Source: Gracilaria domingensis (Eukaryota > Rhodophyta > Florideophyceae > Gracilariales > Gracilariaceae). From it: a stretch of 58,769 bases of DNA. Under the pieces are notes generated by a model that saw only the letters and a list, made by a program, of their open reading frames with translations, had not been told where the DNA came from and searched no databases. The position numbers were made by a program, and so were the translations under genes. Where the stretch lies: positions 176,461 through 235,229 of the forward strand of contig VCMS01000204.1 in the NCBI GenBank assembly GCA_022539475.1. The letters are read 5' to 3'. Within the stretch, counting starts at the first letter, position 1, and each line of letters starts with the position of its first letter. Positions 29,273-40,600 of this stretch are shown here, in pieces.

Positions 29273-31114
29273 ATGCCTTATAAGCACAAGTGGTCCCGCA
29301 AACTGAAACCAACGCACTTCTGCAAGACGTGCAAATCCGTCCATAAGCGAACTGAGAACTGTTTCATGGTTCGGGCTATGCGCATGCGCGTTACCCGTGA
29401 AATGCGCCATGCCGTTTTTGCAGTCAAAGAAGGACGCATGTCGTTTCATGAGGCCAGTCGTAACTTCCGCCTGCCGGTTTCCTCTATCCATTATTGGCTC
29501 CACCGCATTAATTTGATCAGCAAGCCGGCGAGGTCGAAACGATTTGCCCTTACCGACACTGAAGAAGAGCACATAGTGCAGGTGCTTAACCATTATTCCA
29601 AAACTGGAAAGCACATGACTAGGAACGACTTGAAGGATGCTGTGCAATTCTTGGTCCAGTCTTTTCCGATCGAAAGGCAGCAGAAGCTACGGTTCAAAAG
29701 TGGTCGCCCAGGCGACGATTGGTGTAGAGCTTTCCAGGTTCGACACGAAGACGTCATCATGTATCGCAAGGTCTGTGTTCAAGAACCGCAGAGATACATA
29801 GCGACAAATGCAGAGGTTCTAACCAGCCATCTTGCGAAGATATCTGAAGTGATACAGATGTACAACATCGACCGCCGCAGACTTTTCAACTTGGACGAAA
29901 CGGGGTTTTCCGTTGAAAAGGAGGACAAAAAGACGCCTCGCAATAAGCACTACATCTCAATCGATGATGTTCCTGAAATTCAGGGCGCGTCTTTCAAGAA
30001 CATATCCCGAATTACCTGCCTTGCGTGTGTATCAGCCGAGGGTATCGCAGTCGATCCGATGTTTGTCTTTAAAGGATGTAGGGTACGCACACAAACAACC
30101 AATGAAACGGAAAGTGTTGAACCCATTCATGAAGTTTTGCCTCCTGGAGCGCTCGTAACCGCTCGCAAGGACGTTGCCGGTGTTGATGCCAACAATTTTT
30201 ACCAGTGGGCAACCCACTTTGTGGCCAAAACTGAAGACCTCCGAGCTAATGGGCGCCATGTTTTGCTAACGTACGATGGATACCGCAGTTATATGTCACT
30301 TCGTGTCTGTGAATTGTTTCGCATCAACCGTGTGATCGCGTACCTGCTGCCAGCGCATACTAGCGCTACCACGCAACCGCTTGACGACTCCGTCTTTTCG
30401 TCAATGAAATCCACGTTTCGAGAGCTTCTTGCGGCTTGTGTGGCCTCTTTGCCATTGTTTGACAAGGAGCTTGATCTGTTTGACGTATGTCGTCTGATCA
30501 CAGAAGCCTACGGAAGAGCCATGAACCGTGAAAATATTCGGAGTGGATTCGTGAAAACGAGTCTCTGTCCTACAGATCCACATCATGTGCTTGGAGAATA
30601 CAGGCCACGCAGCTTTGATTGCTTTTCGGAGCGAGTTGGTATCACTGAAATGATCTCGATGTTGCAGGAAAAGAGAGCGAAGACGCGCGCAGAGTTGTTA
30701 GGGACTGCTGTTCTGACGAAAAGTGGATTCATCGACAACAGTGAGGGAGTGGTTTTGACCTGTGAAGCTGCGTACGAGTTGATTAAATGCCAGGAACAGA
30801 AACAGAAAGCCAAGAAAGAAGCTAAGAAAAAACGAGAGGAAGCTAAGTCATCCAAGGAAAGGGCTAAAGTTGTTCAAAAGCGTGCCGCCAACATTGCTAC
30901 CACGATACAAGGCGCTCTGCGCCGGAGCGAACGTTTCGGTAGCAATATTGCTGTGCCCCGATCCTTCGAGGAGCGTCGTCGCGTAGCTCGAGGCAATGCT
31001 CTCTCCAAGAATTCTTTTGTGGTTGCCGAAATGGCGCAGAACTGTGCCAGCGACGAGGTGACTGCTTCACGTTCTGTGGATGCGACGGGAGCTGCTTTTG
31101 ATAAAGCTTTCTGA
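29273..31114 (+). CDS. DDE superfamily (pogo/CENP-B-type) transposase or domesticated derivative
   Basis: 613 codons, uninterrupted, starting MPYKHKWSRKLKP. Residues about 17-31 have a possible C2HC zinc site (CKTCKSVHKRTENC). A psq-like helix-turn-helix lies at about 45-80, and the CENP-B-type motif GRPGDDWCRAFQVRH at about 143-157. The catalytic core has NLDETGFS (D about 208), LTYDGYRSYMS (D about 335) and LPAHTSATTQPLDDSVFSSM (D about 371). This gives a D-D-D set with 35 residues between the last two. The C-terminal 110 residues are a basic coiled coil (KKEAKKKREEAK) and a Ser/Ala-rich tail. All three acidic residues are present, so activity is possible. No terminal inverted repeats were found nearby, so it could be an immobile or domesticated copy. 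Confidence 0.88.
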   Translation: MPYKHKWSRKLKPTHFCKTCKSVHKRTENCFMVRAMRMRVTREMRHAVFAVKEGRMSFHEASRNFRLPVSSIHYWLHRINLISKPARSKRFALTDTEEEHIVQVLNHYSKTGKHMTRNDLKDAVQFLVQSFPIERQQKLRFKSGRPGDDWCRAFQVRHEDVIMYRKVCVQEPQRYIATNAEVLTSHLAKISEVIQMYNIDRRRLFNLDETGFSVEKEDKKTPRNKHYISIDDVPEIQGASFKNISRITCLACVSAEGIAVDPMFVFKGCRVRTQTTNETESVEPIHEVLPPGALVTARKDVAGVDANNFYQWATHFVAKTEDLRANGRHVLLTYDGYRSYMSLRVCELFRINRVIAYLLPAHTSATTQPLDDSVFSSMKSTFRELLAACVASLPLFDKELDLFDVCRLITEAYGRAMNRENIRSGFVKTSLCPTDPHHVLGEYRPRSFDCFSERVGITEMISMLQEKRAKTRAELLGTAVLTKSGFIDNSEGVVLTCEAAYELIKCQEQKQKAKKEAKKKREEAKSSKERAKVVQKRAANIATTIQGALRRSERFGSNIAVPRSFEERRRVARGNALSKNSFVVAEMAQNCASDEVTASRSVDATGAAFDKAF

Positions 31115-31870
31115 CCGTTTCAGCAGATTTGAGATTGAGACCGCAAGCACGTTTGGTGTACCAAAACATGGACTTGGGAATTTTATATGATAGATTTTGT
31201 TCAAGGTTGACCCTATGCTTTTTCTAAGTGAGCCTGTTTTGCTCTCCCCTGGTACAGACATCATATCTGTTCTGTTTCGTTGCCGTTTTGCCTCGTTCAA
31301 AGCTTGTTTAGTGGGGCAGATATCGTGCTTTCTGGTAGTGTGCCACGATGTACCAGAAAGAAAGGAACGTGGGAATGAGAGGGATTTTTAGCTTCTGTTC
31401 AAGTGTTGAGCCCACCCCCCTGTACCTTGCTCATCGATGGACCAGCGTGTGCCGCGTACTGCATCCGAAGAGGTTGTTGCCGCCCGCCAGTGACAACCAT
31501 GACACACACGGAGAGCACAAGCGACAACCAGTACAGCCTTTGACATCTCGACGCGGTATCAATGCGCGCCCTGGGATGTGAAAAGCGGCGGCTCGAAGAG
31601 AAGGGAGACGGCTTCATGGAAGGTACGTGTACTCTCTTTTTCAAAAATTACATCGTCGTGCCTCCAATGGCCATTCTTCTGCGTTCCTGGAAATTCCAGC
31701 GAAATGTTGTCCAAAATTGACCTTTTATGGACTATAACCTCGTTGCATCTTCCCCGCCGTCGCCCTTGCCGCCGCGACCACCGCCCGCCACGCCCGCGCC
31801 CGCGCACAATGGCGTCCTTCTCCTCCATGCGAGCGGTGTTCCCGCCCACATCGTCCCCACCCTCCCCGCC
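31115..31870. other. Intergenic region
   Basis: No gene is recognised. The right part (31740-31870) becomes C-rich and codes Pro/Ser/Arg runs in all frames. Confidence 0.45.
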
Positions 31871-33169
31871 ATGCCCCTCTCCCATCTTGCGCGTGATGCG
31901 CCGCGCCACCGCCGCCTCCCGCCGTCAAATCCGTCGCGCCCGTCGACGTCCGCTTCGTACGGAGCCTTCCACCCTCCGCGCGTTGCTCATCCGCTTTCCG
32001 AAGCACGATGCGATGCGTCTACCGTTTCCGCGCTGCTTGCACGGCATTCTGGCGATGCTGGTGCCGTGACCGCGCTTTTGCTGAGGGCGCGTGCTGCGCC
32101 TTCGTCGCCGGATGAACGGCAATCACCGATGACAAACGTAACCGCCACCGCCTACACCACCTCCACCTCCGCCTCCACCACCACCGGCTGCTCGGCGGGT
32201 GGCGGGCGTGAAGCGGTCGCAGCCTCCTGAAGACCCTGCAGATAAACCTGGAACTCCAGGCTATCCTGTCCAAAGCTGTTGATGAAGCCAGTACAACTAA
32301 GATGATTATGGAGTGGGGCACTAGAGCCAAGCTTAGGAATCTTTGTGGTTCCCATGACGACGACGAAGAAAACAGTGTTCGTCGTTCAAAGAGAGTAACC
32401 CGTAATACAGCTGATCTTAATGGTATAGGAAATGAAACTGAAAGCGATGAGGAAGCCCTGCACATAAAGAAGAAGGGGAACAAGCGGAAGTCGGCATCAG
32501 CACAAGTTTCTACGGACGACAGCGGTCCTGATGAGTCATTCTTCGAATCGCCAGCCACAAGAGCTCGTCGGAATGCGAACGGTATGAAGACAAGGAGACA
32601 AATCGCGTCTATAACCGAGGCACAGAGGCTAACGAGGACGAAATCAAAAAGTGTACCGTTGCCGAAGGTACGAGGGGTAGCAGGCCTTCTTCAGAGCCGG
32701 TTGAAATCCCGAAAAACACTCGCAGCGCAAGGTATTGGAAAGGCAAACTAAGCTCTCAAGAGACACAGAATCTCACGATGACAACGAATCTCATCTTAAA
32801 CTCCGTCGAAGGAAGCGCAGACTTACGAGGAGAGGTGCGTCAACGCGGTCTACGTATGCTGAGGATGCAACTGAGAGTGATGATAAGCATGATAAAGACT
32901 TCCAAAATCTTGACGATGCCGTAAAGCAATTGTCCGATTTCGATGATGAAGATGAAGACGGAGAGGTGGTGGAAATGGAGATCGAAGAGGTTGAGGAGTC
33001 CGTCGGTTATGAGGGAGGTGATGATGAAGTTGAAGAAGTCATGAGCGATGAGGGCGAAGACGATGAAGATGATGAGGACGTAGAGAGTGAAGATTTATTC
33101 GAAGAGGAGAAAGATGAAATCAGGAGACCGAGGTCACGAAGGTACCCATGTGATGATAAACAGTTTTAG
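31871..33169 (+). CDS. Probable nuclear protein with UBA-like N-terminus, basic middle and acidic tail (three-exon model)
   Basis: Best read as exons 31871-32137, 32242-32667 and 32726-33169. The two introns (104 and 58 nt) begin GT and end CAG, and both restore the phase. Exon 1 is Pro/Ser/Arg-rich and ends with a UBA/CUE-like segment (STVSALLARHSGDAGAVTAL). Exon 2 has a helical stretch and then Lys/Arg-rich nuclear-signal patches (RRSKRVTRN, KKKGNKRKS). Exon 3 is basic (KLRRRKRRLTRRG), then very acidic (EEVMSDEGEDDEDDEDVESE). This composition suits a chromatin or histone-associated factor. Without splicing the frames stop at 32751. The exon 1 start is uncertain. Confidence 0.5.
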
Positions 33170-34910
33170 TCCTGGCTTCGTCAGTTTTCGGGTCTGGGCA
33201 TTGGAATCCTCCTTAGCGACTGTTCGGGCAGGATCTGGCACGACTGACCCTGGCGTTTGATTACTCATTGAAGGAAGCAGGTTGCAATGTCGACCGAAGC
33301 GGAGAACTCCCTAGAATCGTTGGTGCGATGTCGAAGGTGTGTCGGAAGGGTTTTGACTCACGGCAGTTGTGGGTGTTCAAACGTGACCGCCGATGAAGAT
33401 GCGTGGTGTGCATTGGGGCGTGAGGTGTAACAAAGAGATGGTGAATGAAGTCTGGCCTCCCGAGATGGAGGGGAAGGCCGGCTGAGGCCCCTTTAATACA
33501 GATCCTGTAGCAAGTTTTAGAGAGAGCTACGACTATGCTACAAGCTACCTACTGTCTCCTGCTGTCTCCTAGTGTCTCGTAACACGTGAGCTACAAGCCA
33601 AGCACGGTGATCAGACGTGACTTGGAGCTTGTAGGCTGTCTTCTGTGTTACGTGAGGTATCTAAATGCAAGTGGAGACAGAATCATTTGCTTTTTTCTCA
33701 GGGGATTTGTCTGGATATGATGACTTACGAACTTATGAGTCGAACAGGTCGAACAGGGAAAGGCAGCAACTCCGGCGTGGTCAGCGGGCCGTCACGACTC
33801 ATGGCCTGACTCTTGGGTGGGTCCCGTTCGTTCCTGACTCTTTTGACGTGAGCTCACACCTTGGAGATGGAAGCGATGTGTGTCTCTCTTGCCCTGCAAA
33901 GTGCGCGTACATGTAGAGGTCTACCCTCTCTTCTCTCTATGTTTGATCAGTCTTCGGAAACAACGTCTCTTTCTCTCTCTCGGAGATCTCAGTTCTCTCT
34001 ACAATACCCATTCGCAGGCGCTTCCGCGGAATGGGATTGGATTATGAGCCAGCTCAAATTTGAACCAATACTCATATTCATGTCCGAGAGAAAGTTCCTT
34101 TGAGACGGTAAAGACTACGTCAAACGTGACAGCCGTGTCGGAATTATGATGCTCGTGATGTATTGTGCTTGTGAAGTCCGAAAGCTTTCTTCTCTCAGAA
34201 CTCAAACTGACAAAAGTTAGGACCAGTTTCTGTCAGTTGGGACGTACTCTCCAACGTGCTCCTGAGAACAATCCTACCGAACTTCCGACGGAGATCAGTG
34301 AATGCGCCAATCGAATCGATTGGTGAGCTCCTAGGTGCCGTGACCTTTTTCGCGATGACTACTGCGAGGATCAGCGTTGGAGGGATCACTGGGTGATGGT
34401 CCTCGGCAATGATCTCCCTTCAATTCTTTTAGTGCTCAAGTTTCTGAAGAGCTCACGTCTCTGCTAGTGGTTTACACGACGAAATGGCCGATGTTGGGTA
34501 CAGATCCCCGTGTTCCGCATATGCTCATCCTTGAACACGGTGAGACAAAGCTTGGTGTGATGAGATCGTTCTGCGCGTTCGAGGGACAAAACTGTGCGTT
34601 GTGGTACGTTGTCGTGGGTTCCATTGTGTTGCGATTGAATTGGAATGCACGAAGAACACGGATCTCGAATCTGGAACTCGGTCACGTTCCCACGGTGGTG
34701 TAGGCATGGTGACAGTTTATGGGCTGTTGGTTGTCAGCCCCTGCCTCTTGCCCTCGGTTGGTTTTCACCTTTCGAGAACGGTTCAAAAGCGCTGCGGTTG
34801 TTCGCTTGACTTTGTAGTTAAGGTGTGCTGCGACTTCAACCTTCAGTTCATCAAAGAAGCAACCGCAGACAATTTTTTTATTCGAAAGGAGGTGTGCTTT
34901 CCATACTAAC
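33170..34910. other. Intergenic region with a foldback
   Basis: No gene is recognised; open frames at 33665-33916 and 34601-34909 look random. A foldback lies at 33578-33652. This interval should hold the promoter of the large glycoprotein gene. Confidence 0.5.
33578..33652. repeat. Imperfect hairpin
   Basis: Outer arms CGTAACAC (33578-33585) and GTGTTACG (33645-33652). Inner arms CTACAAGCCAAGCACG (33591-33606) and CGTGACTTGGAGCTTGTAG (33616-33634) pair with small bulges around a 9-nt loop. Preceded by three TGTCTCCT/TGTCTCGT repeats. Confidence 0.75.
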
Positions 34911-36344
34911 ATGACGGCTGGCGTGCCTTTCCCCGTCGTGGCGGCGAAGATCGTCATGATTGCGATAGCGTTGATGGTCTTTTTCACCGTCGGTGAGTGT
35001 TACACCGAAGTTTTCACGATCGCGACGGATGGTGATGGACCCAGCTACTACGGTGGCAACATCGATTCAAACTTCTTCATGGCAAAAAGGAGCTCCGGCT
35101 GCTCGTTCGAATGGACGAGCTCGGCAGGATCAGCAACTGGGGATGACGACAATGATGAGAACCGCGAGATATTCTACGGCTCTATTGTGGGATCCGATGG
35201 CTTGGTATATGCCACCGGTACGACGAAAGGAAATTTCTTGTCTCCGGAAGACGAGGTTCCGACGCTGGATGCAGCCGTCGTGGTCTATGACGCTGCGGAT
35301 GGGAGCTTAGTCAGACAAGCTCAGTACGACGTCGACAACGGGCTTGACGACGTGGCAAGCGCCATTGCTCAGAAACCGGATGGGACACTGTTGGTAGCTG
35401 TGTACGGTTCCCCGCCCAATGCGCAGAACACCGCAGTGTATTCGACCAAGGTTTTAGAGATATCACCGGACTCCCTGGAGCTTGTGGGCAGCCATACGAT
35501 TCAAGTTCATACTTCTGGAACGTTTGCTTCTATCACTGGTGGGCCGGCAATTCTGCACATGATATATGACGAGAGCCAAGACTCTGTGGTAGCCGTCGGG
35601 CAGATTCTTGGCAGAGGGCTGTTGTTTATGTTCAGCCTTTCAACCGATACCGTTGTAACTCAGACTGAATGGGGCAGCATTCTTGGGAACATGCAGATTG
35701 GGGGCTTGGCCACTGATGGTAATGGTGCGTTCTTTGTGACAGGCTCCAATAGTGAAAACATCCTTGAAAACGGGGACTTGCAGAATGTGGTGGCATCGGA
35801 ACTTCATGCATATGTGATTCGGTACGACAATGTGCTGCTGGCAGAGCCGGAGGTTACGTGGGTGAGGCAATTGGCTGGGTCGGGAAGCAGTCAGTCTGGA
35901 GGTGACGTTTCGTTAGATGCGACTGCTGGAACTGTTGTGGTGATCGGATCTTTTCACGCTGACTTTGTCGTGACGGACGAACAAACTGGACGTACGTTCG
36001 AGCTGAGCACGGTCACGAGCGATGGGCTCACTGATATCTTTGTGTGGTATCTTGATGCGGAGAGTGGCTTTTTCACGGATTTGCAGCTGTCGTTTGGAAG
36101 CACCGCTTCAGAAGATCGGGGCAATGTTGTTGAAGTGTTGTCTTCTGGGCGACTGGAGATCGGAGGTGTAATCAACGACGGGACGGATGACAGCGCACTA
36201 GCTTGTGAGGAACAAATTGTGAGTGCTTCACCAACTCCCTCTCCGCGTGTATCAAGTTCAACGTCCGTCGGGCCTTCTTCAAACCCCGTGCAGTTCGCTT
36301 CGCCGAGCTCATCATCGAGCATTGCAACCTCAAACCCAGCGTAA
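34911..36344 (+). CDS. Giant mucin-like membrane glycoprotein, N-terminal part (secreted propeller-like domain)
   Basis: Starts at the ATG at 34911. A hydrophobic signal segment (about residues 8-29, VVAAKIVMIAIALMVFFTVG) is followed by a Cys-poor ectodomain to about residue 430. Repeated blade-like motifs there (GSIVGSDGLVYATGTTKG, GGLATDGNGAFFVTGSNSE, TAGTVVVIGSFHADF) resemble bacterial-type SBBP/NHL beta-propeller repeats. A Ser/Pro-rich stretch (SASPTPSPRVSSSTSVGPSS) begins at about 440. The apparent stop at 36344 follows a single missing A compared with a later repeat copy (about 37125), so I infer the gene continues to 42417. It would face the cell exterior. Confidence 0.8.
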   Translation: MTAGVPFPVVAAKIVMIAIALMVFFTVGECYTEVFTIATDGDGPSYYGGNIDSNFFMAKRSSGCSFEWTSSAGSATGDDDNDENREIFYGSIVGSDGLVYATGTTKGNFLSPEDEVPTLDAAVVVYDAADGSLVRQAQYDVDNGLDDVASAIAQKPDGTLLVAVYGSPPNAQNTAVYSTKVLEISPDSLELVGSHTIQVHTSGTFASITGGPAILHMIYDESQDSVVAVGQILGRGLLFMFSLSTDTVVTQTEWGSILGNMQIGGLATDGNGAFFVTGSNSENILENGDLQNVVASELHAYVIRYDNVLLAEPEVTWVRQLAGSGSSQSGGDVSLDATAGTVVVIGSFHADFVVTDEQTGRTFELSTVTSDGLTDIFVWYLDAESGFFTDLQLSFGSTASEDRGNVVEVLSSGRLEIGGVINDGTDDSALACEEQIVSASPTPSPRVSSSTSVGPSSNPVQFASPSSSSSIATSNPA

Positions 36345-37620
36345 TTAGCGCGACAGAGCAGCCGTTGGAACGAAGTCCCCGTTGGCCCCCCGCCACAGTG
36401 AGCCCGATTGGGGTAGGACTAGTGTCCGGTGACCCGCGTGAGTTTTCAGTGACGGCAACGCCAACGCTTCGGGTACGGAATATCAACATCTACCCAGCAT
36501 AGGTGTGTCTACGAGACCTTCAGTGAGCTCGTCTGAACGATATCTTCAAATCCGTGCAGTTCGCTTCGCCGAGCTCATCATCGAGCATTGCAGCATCGAT
36601 CCCAGCGTAATTAGCGCGACAGAGCAGCCGTTGGAAGACGAAGTCACTCTAGTTTGGCGCCCACACCGCCTACAGTGAGCCCATCGATTGGGGTAGGACT
36701 AGTGCGGTGACCCCAGCGTGAGTTTTCAGTGACGGCAACGCCAAACGAAAAAAACTACCAAACATAGGTGTGTCTACGAGACCCAGTGAGCTCGTCTGAA
36801 ACGATCTCCCCGTGCAGTTCGCTTCGCCGAGCTCATCATCGAGCATTGCAGCATCGATCCCAGCGTAATTAGCGCGACAGAGCAGCCGTTGGAAGACGAA
36901 GTCACTCCTAGTTTGGCGCCCACCCCCGGCCATCGATGGGGTAGGACGGCGGGCCGCGTGAGTTTTCAGTGACGGCAACCCAACGTTTCGGTACGGAAAT
37001 ATCAACATCTACTTCACCAAGCATAGGTGTGTCTACGAGACCTTCAGTGAGCTCGTCTGAAACGATATCTTCAAATCCCGTGCAGTTCGCTTCACCGAGC
37101 TCATCATCGAGCATTGCAACCTCAAACCCAAGCGTAATTAGCGCGACAGAGCAGCCGTTGGAAGACGAAGTCACTCCTAGTTTGGCACCCACCCCTACAG
37201 TGACCATCGAGGGTAGGACTAGTGTCCGGTGCCCCAGCGTGAGTTTTTCAGTGACGGCACGCCAAACGCTTCGGGTACGGAAATATCATCATCTACTTCA
37301 CCAAGCATAGGTTGTCTACGAGCTTCAGTGAGCTCGTCTGAAACGACCCCCGTGCAGTTCGCTTCGCCCCACACACCCCCCCGCAATTAGCGCGACAGAG
37401 CACCGTTGGAAGACGAAGTCACTCCTAGTTTGGCGCCCACACCGCCTACAGTGAGCCATCGATGGGTAGGACTAGTGTCCGGTGACCCAGCGTGAGTTTT
37501 CAGTGACGGCAACGCCAAACGCTTCGGGTACGAAATATCAACATCTACTTCACCAGCATAGGTGTGTCTACGAGACCTTCAGTGAGCTCGTCTGAAACGA
37601 CATCTTCGACTGCGAGTGTC
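36230..37620 (+). repeat. Tandem repeats of about 280 bp in the glycoprotein gene, indel-rich
   Basis: Copies are marked by GGTGTGTCTACGAG at 36502, 36767, 37026, 37310 (one base missing) and 37561. Each encodes S/T/P-rich units containing SSSETISSNPVQFASPSSSS and VISATEQPLEDEVTPS. Observed spacings of 265, 259, 284 and 251 bp differ by single-base losses. The frame breaks repeatedly here; this is probably consensus error in a collapsed repeat. Confidence 0.85.
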
Positions 37621-40600
37621 GGTGTTTCTGTGGGCCCATCGGCGAGCTTGAGTGTTAGCTTGAGAAGTATTTCCGCTGTGCCGAGCGTTAGCGCGTCAGT
37701 GGGAGCGTCGATAAGCGCTCTCGGATCGGCAAGACTGCCTACAGCTCCGAATGCGGGCAGTCCCGGAGTGCCCAGTACATCTGCTACAGTGGTCTTGCTG
37801 AGTTCTGCCACGCCGACGCCATCGGCTTCCGCGAGCACGCGAGAGTTCGTCGCGCCTTCTAACATAATGGAAATGGTATCAGACGCACCAAGCACAAGCA
37901 CAAGTTTGTCCTTGTCTGGGATACCTTTTGCGATATCAGTGACCCCGTCGATCTCGTTGGGTGCAATCATCCAAACGCCGAGTGCAAGCAGACTGCCCAT
38001 CGTTAGTGCATCAGCTCCGGCCGTTCTGCTAATATCTTCCACCCCGACAACTTCGCCTTCAGGGAGCAAGATGGATATGGCTTCTCCTTCTGATGCAACG
38101 GAAATCATATCAGATGCACCGATGTCAAGCGCCGCATTCGCGCCTTTTTCAAGCCCTTCAGATGGAACGGAGGCATCGTCTGCTGCTCCGAATGTGGAAA
38201 TGTCTACAAGCCCGTCGGTAAGCTTGTTGGCAGATTTGGAAAGCATCTCTGCTACGACAAGTTCAAGTCTGGCGCCGTCATTTGTAGTTTCGATGAGTCC
38301 ATCGGGATCCCCGGAAAGCATACCGATTGTTCCGAACGCGAGCCAACCCGCAATTCCAGTTGCATCGGTTACAATGGTTTTGTTTACATCTGCTACTCCT
38401 ACCCTGTCGCCTTCAGCGAGCATGCCAGATTTGGTTGCTCCTTTTAGTACCGTGGAGTTTGTATCGGACGCACCGACTTCTAGTGAAACTGTTTTTTCGT
38501 CAACAAGCCCTATGGATGAGAGAATTGTGTCATCTCCCCTGCAGAGTATAGACATATCCACGAATCCATCAGTAGACTCTGTAGATACGTTTGGAAATAT
38601 GTCTGCTTCTCCGATTGTCAGTTTGGAAATGAGTGCTTCAACGATTCCATCCGGATCTTCGGAAGGAACGTCGATTACTCCCAGTCCAAGCCAGCCTGCA
38701 ATTCAAAGTGCATTGGCTACAATGGTTCTGTTCGTGTCTTCTAGCCCCACGCCGTCGCCCTTGGTGCTTAGTACAAAGTTTGCTGCTTCGGATGTTCTGG
38801 AAATGGTGTCTGAAGCACCTGCCGTGTCTATTCTACCCTCTGAGACACCTGTGGTAACGCCAGCAAGTATGTCGGACTCCTTGGATACAGGTAATCCTAC
38901 ACCGAGTGCCAGCAGACTCCTACTCCCCGGGACATCGGCTACTTCGTTACCTTCGCCGTCACCGAGTACGAGAGAGTTGATGGCCCCCTCGGATGCAATG
39001 GAAGTGATATCAGAAGCGCCGAGTGCGACTGCGTTATTCTCAGAGATACCATTTGTATCGTCGGGAATCCCGTCTGATTCGGTGGAAATGAGCACTCTCA
39101 CGCCGAGTGCGAGCACACTCGTATCACCAGCGCCCGCTTCAACAGTTGTATTGATTTCATTCAGTCCAGTGCCTTCACCTTTGTCGAGCAGGACAGAATT
39201 GACAGTGGCCGCACCCTCGAATGCAATGGACATAATACCAGAAGAACCGAGCGATGCCACAGTGACACCGTTTCTGTTCTCCGTGAGTCCGGTGGATGAG
39301 ACGGATGTGCCCTCTTCTGTACAGAGTGCGGAGATTTCTATGAGTCCTTTTATGAACACATTTACCCCTAGTGCAAGCCAACTCTCAATCGCTGTTACAC
39401 CGAGCACGATGGATCTGACGGCATCCTCTCTCCCTACACCGTCTCTGTCACCGTCAGTGAGCAAGAGAGATTTGGTGATGCCTTCTGATGTAATGGAAAC
39501 GACGTCGGAAGCGCCGCGAACAACTGTGGTATCGTCTGAAACGCCTTCAGGATCATCACTAAACCTCATGGACTCTCTAGAAACTGACACTGCCGACCCA
39601 AGCACCAGTGAACGGCCAATCCCCGTGGCATCAGATCAAATGGTTCCGCTCGTATCCTCCACTCCGACACTATCGCTTTCCCCCTCAGCAAGTAAGAGAG
39701 ATTTGGTGGTGCCCTCGAACGCAATGGACACGACACCAGAAGTGCCAGGCACAATCGCATTGCCCTCTGAGATTGCTCTAATGTCATCACCAAAACTACT
39801 GGATGAGTTGGATATAGACAGCCCTGCTCCGACTGCTGGCAGGCTGCCAGTTCCGTTTGTATCCTCTACTCCGACACTGTCGCTGTCTTCATCAGAAAGT
39901 GAGACACAGGTGGTAGTGCCGTCAAGTACTATGGAAATGATGTCAGAAGCACTGCGCACAAGCGTATCCCCTTTGGAGACTCCTTTAATGCCGTCGGCGA
40001 ACCTCATGGATGTGTTGGATACTCGCAGTCCCGCCCCAAGTGTCAGCAGGATCCCAGTCCCTGGAGCATCTGCTACATTCGTTCCATTGGTTTCCTCCAC
40101 TCCGACACTGTCTCCTTCAGGAAGTAAGACAGTTCTGGTCGTTCCCTCTGAAGATGCGGAACCTATAGAGGGCAAGCCAACGAGCACATTAGGTACCCCT
40201 GTGTCGTCAGAGATGCCTGTCCCGATGATATCTTTTGCACCGATGCCATCGCCGGAGCCGTTGGAGAGCCCTGGTCCTACGACTGCGAACGCACCCTCTG
40301 CATCAGAAGTGGTTTCCGATACGCCTGCGAAAGAGTCTCAGTTGCCGATAACGGCTACACTGCCCGCGCAAAGCTCGTTGCCCCTTTCGGAAATGGCTGT
40401 GTCATCAACACCTATCCCGCCATCGCCGACATATGCGTCAGATTCGGAGGATATCCCTGCAGCGACGCTCAGCTTGGCTCCAGCTGGTCCATCGAGAGCG
40501 AGGCCGATGCTTTCGGTATCAAACGTACTTGCGACACCGTCGTTCTCTCCATCTCACGGAACACTTTCCCCAAGTTTCATCCCCGCTACTCCGGTGGCAA

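Noticed and set aside
31578..32069. 163-codon + ORF rich in Arg/Pro
   Set aside because: It competes with the frame that splices in phase to the downstream exons; its Arg/Pro runs are a product of C-rich DNA.
37545..38561. 338-codon and other long - strand ORFs opposite the glycoprotein stalk (also 38703-39605, 39636-40187, 40554-41225)
   Set aside because: They are reverse shadows of Ser/Pro/Val codon usage; their apparent repeats mirror those of the + frame and they stop at unit borders. The + frame has a membrane segment and continuous domain order.
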